This document shows positions 8,356-14,225 of a stretch of 16,439 nucleotides of DNA, one piece after another (the stretch's first letter is position 1; every line of letters begins with the position of its first letter). The position numbers and the translations under genes are program-made. Origin of the DNA: JBKDZR01 sp047971485 (lineage in GTDB: Bacteria > Pseudomonadota > Alphaproteobacteria > Rhodobacterales > Rhodobacteraceae); the NCBI GenBank assembly GCA_047971485.1, contig JBKDZR010000042.1, positions 1-16,439 on the forward strand, in the 5' to 3' direction. The notes under the pieces were generated by a model, which worked only from the letters and a program-made list of their open reading frames with translations, was not told the DNA's origin and made no database searches.

Positions 8356-8578
8356 TCCCGCTTTACCCATATTATCCGTCCGATCCCGCAGGACGGTCTT
8401 CGCCTGGCCTCTGCGATGACACATGTATGCGGACAGCCGAAACATGCCGGCCCTGTCGCCGGTGTTTCCGCCGGTGCTGTCCTTCCGGCCACGCGCGATG
8501 CAACGCAGCCCCGCCAAGGCAATCCCGACATGCGGGACCTTAGCGGTGTTTACAGCACTGGACATGTTTAGCTTGCAC

Positions 8579-8598
8579 CGGTTGTTTGAACACAACCG
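8579..8598. repeat. Short inverted repeat upstream of dnaA
   Basis: CGGTTGT (8579-8585) and ACAACCG (8592-8598) are perfect inverted arms around a 6-nt centre. It would lie in the dnaA leader if transcription starts near 8839, as a small stem or an operator. Confidence 0.5.
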
Positions 8599-8738
8599 AT
8601 TTGGACCCGCGATTATTAAGCTCGCGATCTCCTGCTCATGCGATACGTTCTGTCGTCACACACACAATCGACGCATCCGGGCAATCAATTGACCGCATGC
8701 ACCGGTGACAGACACGTCTCTCATGTCCCCAATACGAT

Positions 8739-8820
8739 GTGAATCGCCTGCTGACACTAGCAATCCGTCCTGAGGTGAGGCAACAGAACTTCGCGATTGA
8801 CAGGGCGGTGAATCGCCTGC
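8739..8820. repeat. 13-bp direct repeat pair, each containing a GANTC site
   Basis: GTGAATCGCCTGC occurs at 8739-8751 and 8808-8820, 69 bp apart. Each copy includes GAATC, the recognition site of the alphaproteobacterial CcrM methylase. The core AATCGCCTG recurs in inverted orientation at the end of rpsT (8964-8972), where it is coding and may be chance. Confidence 0.7.
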
Positions 8821-8845
8821 GAATCTCAAAATCTTCGAAAAGCTA

Positions 8846-8873
8846 ATTATATCAGCTTGTTAACGAATATTAA
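8846..8873 (-). promoter_or_regulatory. Candidate dnaA promoter overlapping a CtrA-like TTAA-N6-TTAA motif
   Basis: On the minus strand TTAATA (-35, 8873-8868, 4 of 6) is followed by a 16-nt spacer and a perfect TATAAT (-10, 8851-8846). TTAA occurs at 8860-8863 and 8870-8873, six bases apart, across the -35 and spacer. A TTAACCAT half-site (minus strand, 8884-8877) lies just upstream. CtrA sites are usually TTAA-N7-TTAA, so the spacing is one short. The start would be about 485 nt from the dnaA ATG, an unusually long leader. Confidence 0.45.
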
Positions 8874-8903
8874 GCTATGGTTAACCCAGTTTTTGGCCAA
8901 TAG

Positions 8904-8937
8904 GTAAAAGAAAAGGCGCGTCCTTGCGGGCGCGCCT
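8904..8937 (-). terminator. Rho-independent terminator of rpsT
   Basis: A 10-bp stem (AGGCGCGTCC at 8914-8923 with GGGCGCGCCT at 8928-8937, one G-T pair) with a 4-nt loop. It is followed on the minus strand by TTTTCTTTTA (8913-8904). It lies 27 nt past the rpsT stop and insulates dnaA from rpsT transcription. Confidence 0.9.
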
Positions 8938-8964
8938 GAAATTCTGGAAAATCACAAAGGTGAA

Positions 8965-9228
8965 TCAGGCGATTGCCTTCACCCGTGCGGCCAGCCGCGA
9001 GATTTTCCGAGAGGCGGTGTTCTTGTGATACACACCCTTCGTGACGCCACGCATCAGTTCCGGCTGCGCGGTGCGCAGGGCGGTTGTGGCGGCTTCCTTG
9101 TCGCCCGAGGCGATTGCCTCTTCGACTTTGCGCAGGAAGGTGCGGATGCGCGACCGACGCGCGGTGTTTACGGCATTGCGGCGCTCGTTCTGGCGGGCGC
9201 GCTTTTTAGACTGAGGCGTATTTGCCAT
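8965..9228 (-). CDS. rpsT: 30S ribosomal protein S20
   Basis: Primary 16S rRNA-binding protein of the small subunit. From MANTPQSKKRARQNERRNAVN it has 87 residues, the family length, is strongly basic, and keeps the KGVYHKNTASRKISRLAARV stretch typical of S20. The ATG at 9228 has GGGAAG about 7 nt upstream; an in-frame extension to 9243 is not family-like. It has its own promoter and terminator candidates. Its place upstream of dnaA is common in alphaproteobacteria. Confidence 0.97.
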   Translation of the reverse strand: MANTPQSKKRARQNERRNAVNTARRSRIRTFLRKVEEAIASGDKEAATTALRTAQPELMRGVTKGVYHKNTASRKISRLAARVKAIA

Positions 9229-9271
9229 GACTGAGCTTCCCAAAAAGGTGGGTGAAATCCATGAAGCCGCG

Positions 9272-9300
9272 TCTTTACGTGCGACTCGGGGTCAAGTCAA
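9272..9300 (-). promoter_or_regulatory. Candidate promoter for rpsT
   Basis: On the minus strand TTGACT (-35, 9300-9295, 5 of 6), a 17-nt spacer, then TAAAGA (-10, 9277-9272, 3 of 6). The leader would be about 35 nt. The strong -35 box and exact spacing support it, while the -10 is weak. A GACTC (GANTC) site falls in the spacer (9283-9287). Confidence 0.45.
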
Positions 9301-9321
9301 CACATCTGCGGCGCCAAATTT

Positions 9322-10098
9322 CTACTTGTCGCGGAACTGGGGGTCGCGTTTTTCGAGGAACGCGGCCATGCCCTCTTTCTGGTCGGCGGTGGCGAACAGC
9401 ATATGGAACAGCCGGCGTTCGAACAGCAGGCCTTCGGAGAGGGGGGTTTCGAAGCTGCGATTGACCGCCTCTTTCACCGTCATCACCGTCAGTCGGGATT
9501 TTTCGGCGATCTTCTGGGCCGAACTCCGGGCCTCTTCCATCAGTTTCTTGGCGGGCACGACGCGGCTGACCAGGCCGGCGCGCTCGGCTTCTTCGGCATC
9601 CATGAAACGGCCGGTCAGGTGCATTTCCATGGCTTTCGATTTGCCGATGGCACGGGGCAGGCGCTGCGTGCCGCCGAGTGAGGCGACGATGCCGAGATTG
9701 ACCTCGGGCTGGCCGAATTTCGCGGTGTCGGCGGCGATGATGAAATCGCACATCATCGCCAGTTCGCAGCCGCCGCCAAGCGCATAGCCCGAAACCGCCG
9801 CGATGATCGGCTTGCGGGATTGGGCGAAGGTGCGGGTGATGTTGCCAAACCAATCCGCGCCGAACATGTCGACCGCTGATCGCTCGGCCATATCGGCGAC
9901 ATCCGCCCCTGCGGCAAAGGCCTTTTCCGATCCGGTCAGGATGAGGCAGCGGACCTTGTCGTTGCGTTCCAGCACGCCGATGGCATCTGACAATTCGTCC
10001 AGCAGATCGCTGTTCAGCGCGTTCAGCGCTTCGGGCCGGTTCAGCCGGACCAGTGCAATATGATCTTCCATCTCAACGATGATCGTCTTGTAGGCCAT
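9322..10098 (-). CDS. Enoyl-CoA hydratase (crotonase family)
   Basis: Adds water across trans-2-enoyl-CoA, the second step of fatty-acid beta-oxidation. From MAYKTIIVEMEDHIALVRLNRP the protein has 258 residues, the standard single-domain length. FAAGADVADM (61-70) and SGYALGGGCELAM (103-115) form the oxyanion-hole and CoA regions. Both catalytic glutamates of true hydratases are present: E112 in GGGCELA and E132 in GQPEVNLGIV, followed by SLGGTQRLPR. A TTG start at 10125 would add nine residues but is less likely. No clear Shine-Dalgarno precedes the ATG. It lies 63 nt downstream of mutM and upstream of rpsT, all on the same strand. It could act in short-chain, amino-acid or phenylacetate catabolism; sequence alone does not decide. 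Confidence 0.93.
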   Translation of the reverse strand: MAYKTIIVEMEDHIALVRLNRPEALNALNSDLLDELSDAIGVLERNDKVRCLILTGSEKAFAAGADVADMAERSAVDMFGADWFGNITRTFAQSRKPIIAAVSGYALGGGCELAMMCDFIIAADTAKFGQPEVNLGIVASLGGTQRLPRAIGKSKAMEMHLTGRFMDAEEAERAGLVSRVVPAKKLMEEARSSAQKIAEKSRLTVMTVKEAVNRSFETPLSEGLLFERRLFHMLFATADQKEGMAAFLEKRDPQFRDK

Positions 10099-10161
10099 GG
10101 GTTTTCGCTTTTGCTGTTGCGGCAAGCTTCACGCTTATTCAGCCTCGGCTGGGCGATCAAG

Positions 10162-11028
10162 TTATCTTTGGCAGCGTGGACAGTAAAAGCTGGATCTGCC
10201 GGATTGCACCAGACGGGCCACGGTTCCATCGCAGCCGGGGGTCGGGCACGGGGCGCCTTCACGGCCATAAACGCGAAAATTATGCTGAAAATAGCCCAAT
10301 TCGCCGTTGGTCTGACGATGGTCGCGCAGGGATGATCCCCCCGCCGCGATCGCTTCGGTCAGGACGTCGCGGATCAGCGGAACCAGAATTGCGATGCGCG
10401 CGGCAGAGATGCGGCCTGCGCTGCGTTGCGGCGAGATGCCGGCCCGGTGCAGGGCCTCGCAGACATAAATAGTGCCCAGCCCGGCGACGATTCGCTGATC
10501 CAGCAGCAAGGTCTTGATCGGCGCTTTGCGGCCAGCCAGTCGCCTGGCCAGATAGGTCGGGTCAAAGCCGTTGCCCAGCGGTTCCGGCCCCAGCCCGGCC
10601 AGAAGGGGATGATCCTCAAGGGTTTCGGTTGCCGTCAGGTCCATGGATCCGAAGCGGCGGGGGTCGTTGAAGGTGATGCGCGCGCCGGCATCGGTTTCCA
10701 GAATGACATGGTCGTGCTTTTCCGGCGCGTTCTGGGTGTGCTGAAAGGCCGCTGTCGCATCGCGGTCCGTCCCGTGCCTTGTGATCAGGACGCGCCCGGA
10801 CATGCCCAGATGCCAGATCAGGGTTTCGCCCGATTCCAGATCCGCCAGCAGGTATTTGGACCGGCGGCGCAGCGCCAGCACCCGCTGGCCGGTCAGGCGC
10901 TCGGCCATCCGTTCGGGCAGGGGGCGGCGCAGATCGGGGCGGCGGGTTTCGGCGCGCAGGATCTGGCGGCCGTCCAACACCGGTGCCAGCCCGCGCCGCA
11001 CGGTTTCGACCTCTGGCAATTCTGGCAT
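10162..11028 (-). CDS. mutM: Formamidopyrimidine-DNA glycosylase (8-oxoguanine glycosylase/AP lyase)
   Basis: Base-excision repair enzyme that removes 8-oxoguanine and formamidopyrimidines. It starts MPELPEVETVRRGL, so the catalytic proline (P2) and E3 are present, and SKYLL carries the conserved lysine (K58). IWHLGMSGR (71-79) and FNDPRRFG (120-127) are conserved DNA-contact blocks. The C-terminal zinc finger is PCPTPGC...FYCPRCQ with C261, C266, C283 and C286; the first pair is spaced by four residues rather than the two of E. coli. At 288 residues it is about 19 longer than E. coli MutM, mainly from an insert at about 85-106 (HGTDRDATAAFQHTQNAPEK). AAGGGAG lies just before the ATG. The reading frame continues far upstream (to 13515) through the antisense of ubiE and ubiB; that is an artefact. 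It is divergent from ubiE. Confidence 0.97.
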   Translation of the reverse strand: MPELPEVETVRRGLAPVLDGRQILRAETRRPDLRRPLPERMAERLTGQRVLALRRRSKYLLADLESGETLIWHLGMSGRVLITRHGTDRDATAAFQHTQNAPEKHDHVILETDAGARITFNDPRRFGSMDLTATETLEDHPLLAGLGPEPLGNGFDPTYLARRLAGRKAPIKTLLLDQRIVAGLGTIYVCEALHRAGISPQRSAGRISAARIAILVPLIRDVLTEAIAAGGSSLRDHRQTNGELGYFQHNFRVYGREGAPCPTPGCDGTVARLVQSGRSSFYCPRCQR

Positions 11029-11057
11029 CTTCGCTCCCTTCTTCCTGCCTGCGCATC

Positions 11058-11097
11058 CAGCCGGCCGCTGCCGCGCGTTGTCACCTGCGGCCGGCTG
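11058..11097. repeat. Large inverted repeat between mutM and ubiE, possible operator
   Basis: CAGCCGGCCGC (11058-11068) is a perfect inverted match of GCGGCCGGCTG (11087-11097). Extending to 13 bp (to 11070 and from 11085) costs one mismatch. The centre holds the ubiE -35 box and the right arm ends 2 nt before its -10, so a protein bound here would block the promoter. On the mutM side the same DNA could form a leader hairpin. Confidence 0.6.
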
Positions 11098-11105
11098 TCT
11101 ATAAG
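11078..11105 (+). promoter_or_regulatory. Probable sigma-70 promoter of ubiE-ubiB
   Basis: TTGTCA (-35, 11078-11083, 5 of 6), a 16-nt spacer, then TATAAG (-10, 11100-11105, 5 of 6). Transcription would start near 11112, giving a leader of about 22 nt that includes the AAGGAA ribosome site (11118-11123). Confidence 0.6.
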
Positions 11106-11133
11106 AGGGGGTGCAACAAGGAACGGCAAGAGC

Positions 11134-11904
11134 ATGAGTGCACCACGCGTTTCCGGGGATAGCGCGCCCGGCACGACCCATTTCGGCTCTCGCGAGGTCA
11201 ATGAAGACGAAAAGGCCGGGCTGGTCCATGGCGTTTTCAGCAGCGTCGCGTCGCGGTATGACATCATGAATGACCTGATGTCCGGGGGTATCCATCGGCT
11301 GTGGAAAACCGCGATGCTGGATTGGCTGGCCCCGCGTCCCGATCAGCGGCTGCTGGATGTCGCGGGCGGGACCGGGGACATCGCCTTTCGGTTCCTGCGC
11401 CGTGCATCCGGCAGTCGGGCAGTGGTCTGCGACATGACCGCCGCGATGCTGGACGAAGGCAAACGTCGCGCCGATGCGGCGGCGCTGGCCGACCGGCTGG
11501 ACTGGGTGGTGGGCGATGCCATGGCGCTGCCCTTTGCCGATGCCTCGTTCGATGTTTACACGATTTCCTTTGGCATCCGGAATGTCACCCGCATCCCTGA
11601 TGCCCTGTCCGAGGCCTACCGCGTGCTGCGTCCCGGTGGGCGGCTGATGGTGCTGGAGTTCAGCCAACTGCCCAATGCGGGCCTGCAATGGGCCTATGAT
11701 CGCTACTCCTACAACATCATCCCGGCCATGGGGCAGGCGGTGACGGGGGATCGCGACAGCTATCAGTACCTGGTGGAATCGATCCGCAAGTTCCCCGATC
11801 AGGACCGGTTCGCCGAGATGATCCGGACGGCGGGCTTCGATCTGGTGAAATACCGCAACCTGTCCATGGGGATTGCGGCGTTGCATTCGGGATGGAAAAT
11901 CTAG
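11134..11904 (+). CDS. ubiE: Ubiquinone/menaquinone biosynthesis C-methyltransferase
   Basis: SAM-dependent C-methylation of the 2-polyprenyl-6-methoxy-1,4-benzoquinol ring in ubiquinone synthesis (and of demethylmenaquinol where present). The protein has 256 residues. VFSSVASRYDIMNDLMSGGIHRLWK (34-58) is the family N-terminal signature. LLDVAGGTGDIAFRF (73-87) is the SAM-binding motif I, VVGDAMALPFADASFD (125-140) covers the next motifs, and SFGIRNVTRIPDAL with YRVLRPGGRLMVLEFS (162-177) is characteristic of UbiE. The ATG at 11134 has AAGGAA about 10 nt upstream. A longer in-frame ORF from 10426 runs antisense to mutM and is not coding. ubiB follows with no intervening base, so the pair is translationally coupled. 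Confidence 0.97.
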   Translation: MSAPRVSGDSAPGTTHFGSREVNEDEKAGLVHGVFSSVASRYDIMNDLMSGGIHRLWKTAMLDWLAPRPDQRLLDVAGGTGDIAFRFLRRASGSRAVVCDMTAAMLDEGKRRADAAALADRLDWVVGDAMALPFADASFDVYTISFGIRNVTRIPDALSEAYRVLRPGGRLMVLEFSQLPNAGLQWAYDRYSYNIIPAMGQAVTGDRDSYQYLVESIRKFPDQDRFAEMIRTAGFDLVKYRNLSMGIAALHSGWKI

Positions 11905-13437
11905 GTGCGCGGTCCTCATAACATCTGGCGTCTGGTGCGGACAGGCGCCACCTTTGAACGAACCGGGGCAATGCAGGTCATTCTGGACGCTGTGGATGCG
12001 CCGACCAGCTTGCGCTTGGCCGCCCGGATCCTGGGTTGGCCGTTCAAGTGGCTTGGCTATGCCGGCGATCCCGCGATGCCGCCGGTGACCCGCGCCCTGA
12101 CCGCGCTGGGGCCGGCCTATATCAAGTTCGGTCAGATCTTGTCGACGCGGCCCGATATCGTGGGCGAAGATCTGGCCGATCAACTCAAGGTTCTGCAGGA
12201 CAAGTTGCCGCCGTTTCCCCGCGAGGTGGCGGAACGCACGGTTGAGGTCGAACTCGGCCTTGAAATCGGTAAAACCTTTGCCGAGTTTTCCGAGCCCATC
12301 GCCGCCGCCTCGATTGCGCAGGTCCATCAGGCCAGACTGGCCGATACAGGTGAAAAAGTGGCGGTCAAGGTGTTGCGGCCGGGCATCGAAAAGGCCTTTC
12401 GCAAGGATATTGACGCCTTCTATCTGGCGGCCGACGCCATTGAATTTCTGTCGCCCGCCTCCCGGCGCCTCAAGCCGCGCGATGTGATCACGCATTTCGA
12501 GGGCGTGGTGATGGGGGAACTTGATCTGCGCATGGAAAGCGCCGCAGCCGCTGAATTTGCCGCGACGACGGCAAAGGATGATGGGTTTCGGGTGCCGCTG
12601 GTGCATTGGCACCTGTCCGGTCGGCGGGTCATGACCCTGGGCTGGGCCGAGGGCATTCCGTGCAATGATCTGGGGGCGATCGAAGCGGCGGGCCATGATC
12701 TGGATCGGTTGGGCGAGCGGGTGCTTCAGGTCTTTCTCAGCCATGCGTTGCGCGACGGTTATTTCCACGCCGACATGCATCAGGGCAATCTCAAGATTGG
12801 ACCCGAGGGTGAGATCGTGGCGATGGATTTCGGGATCATGGGTCGGATCGACGAATACACACGTCGTGTCTATGCCGAAATCCTGTTCGGTTTTATCCGC
12901 AAGGATTACCGCCGCGTGGCCGAAGTCCATTTCGAGGCCGGTTATGTGCCGGCGGATCGCGATGTCGATGAATTCGCCTTGGCCCTGCGCGCTGTTGGTG
13001 AACCGATCTTCGGCATGAATGCCACGCGGATTTCCATGGCCCGGTTGCTCAGCTATTTGTTCGAGGTCACGGAACGGTTTGGCATGGAGACCAGGACCGA
13101 ACTGATTCTGTTGCAGCGGACAATGGTTGTGGTCGAAGGCGTGGCTCGGTCGTTCAACCCCAGTATCAATATCTGGGATGTCGCGCGGCCGGTCGTCGAA
13201 GGGTATATCCGCCAGAATGTCGGGCCACAGGCGTTGGCGCGCGATGTCGTGTCGACACTGCGGGTTCTGACGCGTTTCGCGCCGCAGTTGCCGCAACTGG
13301 CCGAGGCGATTCTGGTACGCCAGAACACACCCGCCCCACCGCCGCCAGTTTCCACCGCATCGAAAATGCGTTGGGCTGCGGCGGGTGCTGGAGGGACCAT
13401 GATGATTGTGCTGGTGGTTTGCCTGCTGTTTGCATGA
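11905..13437 (+). CDS. ubiB: Ubiquinone biosynthesis kinase-like protein UbiB (ABC1/ADCK family)
   Basis: Atypical protein-kinase-like ATPase needed for ubiquinone synthesis, thought to extract or present coenzyme Q precursors at the membrane. The protein has 510 residues. The family-specific KxGQ motif is YIKFGQILSTRPDIV (72-86). The A-rich loop is AAASIAQVHQA (133-143), replacing the usual kinase P-loop. VAVKVLRPGI (152-161) has the lysine K155. The catalytic loop is FHADMHQGNLK (287-297) and the metal site is MDFGIMG (307-313). The C-terminus has a Pro-rich linker and one hydrophobic segment (about 488-509) that should anchor it in the inner membrane. Translation starts at a GTG directly after the ubiE TAG. 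The N-terminal RGPHNIWRLVRTGATFERTGAM is family-like and supports that start over the ATG at 11971. The next gene, flgD, converges with a 7-nt gap. Confidence 0.95.
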   Translation: MRGPHNIWRLVRTGATFERTGAMQVILDAVDAPTSLRLAARILGWPFKWLGYAGDPAMPPVTRALTALGPAYIKFGQILSTRPDIVGEDLADQLKVLQDKLPPFPREVAERTVEVELGLEIGKTFAEFSEPIAAASIAQVHQARLADTGEKVAVKVLRPGIEKAFRKDIDAFYLAADAIEFLSPASRRLKPRDVITHFEGVVMGELDLRMESAAAAEFAATTAKDDGFRVPLVHWHLSGRRVMTLGWAEGIPCNDLGAIEAAGHDLDRLGERVLQVFLSHALRDGYFHADMHQGNLKIGPEGEIVAMDFGIMGRIDEYTRRVYAEILFGFIRKDYRRVAEVHFEAGYVPADRDVDEFALALRAVGEPIFGMNATRISMARLLSYLFEVTERFGMETRTELILLQRTMVVVEGVARSFNPSINIWDVARPVVEGYIRQNVGPQALARDVVSTLRVLTRFAPQLPQLAEAILVRQNTPAPPPPVSTASKMRWAAAGAGGTMMIVLVVCLLFA

Positions 13438-13444
13438 CTGTTCG

Positions 13445-14107
13445 TCAGATGTCTTCCCGCAGGGCCCTGACGGCATCGGTACTGATCGCTGTGCCGGAGG
13501 CCAGAACGATTTCAACGCCGTCGGCGCCGGTGCGGACCTCGTTAACGCGGGTGTAGCTGCTGATCGGTTTGATTTCAGTTTGGCCTTCGGGGTAGGTCGC
13601 CGTCAGTTGCGCAATATAGCTGCCTTGCAAAAGGGCCTGACCGTTGCTGTCCATCCCATCCCAGGACAGGTTTGTATCGCTGCCGGTGACATCGACCCGG
13701 CGCAGAATGTCGCCTTGGGCAGAGCTGATCACAAGTTCCCGCTTGGTTTCTCCGGTTTCCTCGGGCAGCACCAATGAGACGGGCGTGCCATCGAAATAAA
13801 TGGGGCCGTCATGTTGTGCCTCCATGCCGACCCAACCCGCATAGGTGCTCAGTTCCATCCCGCCCAAGCCTTGGGATTGCAGCAACTGATTGGTCAGCAC
13901 CTGTTGCTCAACACCGGCGAATGTCGCCAGTTGTACGGCGTATTCAGAGGAATCCATCGGGTTGAGCGGATCCTGATTCTGGATCTGTGCGGTCAGCATG
14001 ATCAGAAAGGTCTCAAAATCGGAACCGATCACTCCCCCGTTTTGCGCGGCTTGCGGGGCCGGATTCGTCGACGCACCGGCGGCCTGTGTGGACTGAATCG
14101 TGGTCAT
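13445..14107 (-). CDS. flgD: Flagellar hook assembly scaffold (hook cap) FlgD
   Basis: Cap protein that sits on the growing hook and guides FlgE polymerisation; it is removed when the hook is finished. The protein has 220 residues, the usual length. The conserved N-terminal region FETFLIMLTAQIQNQDPLNPMDSSEYAVQLATFAGVEQQ (31-69) is diagnostic. The C-terminal half has beta-rich features including LSWDGMDSNGQALLQGSYIAQL, the FlgD Ig-like/tudor segment. GAGG lies 7 nt before the ATG. It is downstream of fliK on the same strand, 118 bp away, separated by a palindromic repeat element. It converges with ubiB. Confidence 0.95.
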   Translation of the reverse strand: MTTIQSTQAAGASTNPAPQAAQNGGVIGSDFETFLIMLTAQIQNQDPLNPMDSSEYAVQLATFAGVEQQVLTNQLLQSQGLGGMELSTYAGWVGMEAQHDGPIYFDGTPVSLVLPEETGETKRELVISSAQGDILRRVDVTGSDTNLSWDGMDSNGQALLQGSYIAQLTATYPEGQTEIKPISSYTRVNEVRTGADGVEIVLASGTAISTDAVRALREDI

Positions 14108-14122
14108 GTCGTGCCTCTTTTC

Positions 14123-14224
14123 TAGAGCGTGTTGCCCAAAAGTGGGTACCGGTTTTGGGCTTCTTGAACATGTATTATCAAATGGTTAGAGCGTGTTGCA
14201 TGAGCGCGAATGAACGCGCCATGC
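14123..14224. repeat. Palindromic REP/MITE-like intergenic element between fliK and flgD
   Basis: Left part: TAGAGCGTGTTGC (14123-14135) runs into a hairpin with arms GCCCAAAA (14134-14141) and TTTTGGGC (14153-14160). Right part: the same 13-mer again at 14187-14199, running into a second hairpin (14198-14224; GCATG-A-GCGCG against CGCGCCATGC, 6-nt loop). The pattern resembles from memory a dispersed alphaproteobacterial intergenic repeat with AAAAGTGGG-ACCGGTTTT at its core. The right hairpin starts 1 nt after the fliK stop and may act on the fliK mRNA 3' end. Confidence 0.65.
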
Positions 14225-14225
14225 C

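Larger units (their letters stand above)
8356..8964. other. dnaA-rpsT intergenic control region (609 bp, no gene)
   Basis: No convincing gene lies here. From the dnaA side it holds a 7-bp-arm hairpin (8579-8585 with 8592-8598), then a 13-bp direct repeat, GTGAATCGCCTGC, at 8739-8751 and 8808-8820. GANTC sites occur at 8741, 8810, 8821 and 8962. An AT-rich patch covers about 8825-8913, and the rpsT terminator follows. An 8-mer ATTAAGCT occurs at 8615 and 8869. I see no DnaA box better than 7 of 9 (8586-8594 and 8739-8747), so a replication origin is possible but not shown. Confidence 0.7.

Noticed and set aside
6910..8571. 553-codon plus-strand frame across dnaA
   Set aside because: It mirrors dnaA, which carries every expected motif. 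The antisense product is His/Gln/Gly-rich with no domain, typical of GC-rich shadow frames.
8356..8595. N-terminal extension of DnaA to residue -80
   Set aside because: The sequence is Cys/Arg-rich with no DnaA similarity. Domain I begins at MTHDTWGQV; only the 5-residue MGKAG option is left open.
8586..8747. DnaA boxes at 8586-8594 and 8739-8747
   Set aside because: Both match only 7 of 9 consensus bases, which is expected by chance in 600 bp, so they are not annotated as boxes.
10426..11133. Upstream in-frame extension of ubiE
   Set aside because: It runs antisense through mutM and lacks family similarity. The ATG at 11134 has a ribosome site and a promoter just upstream.
11029..13515. 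Minus-strand extension of mutM to an 1117-codon frame
   Set aside because: MutM must begin at MPELPEVE because P2 is the catalytic residue. The extension is antisense to ubiE and ubiB and has no recognisable domain.
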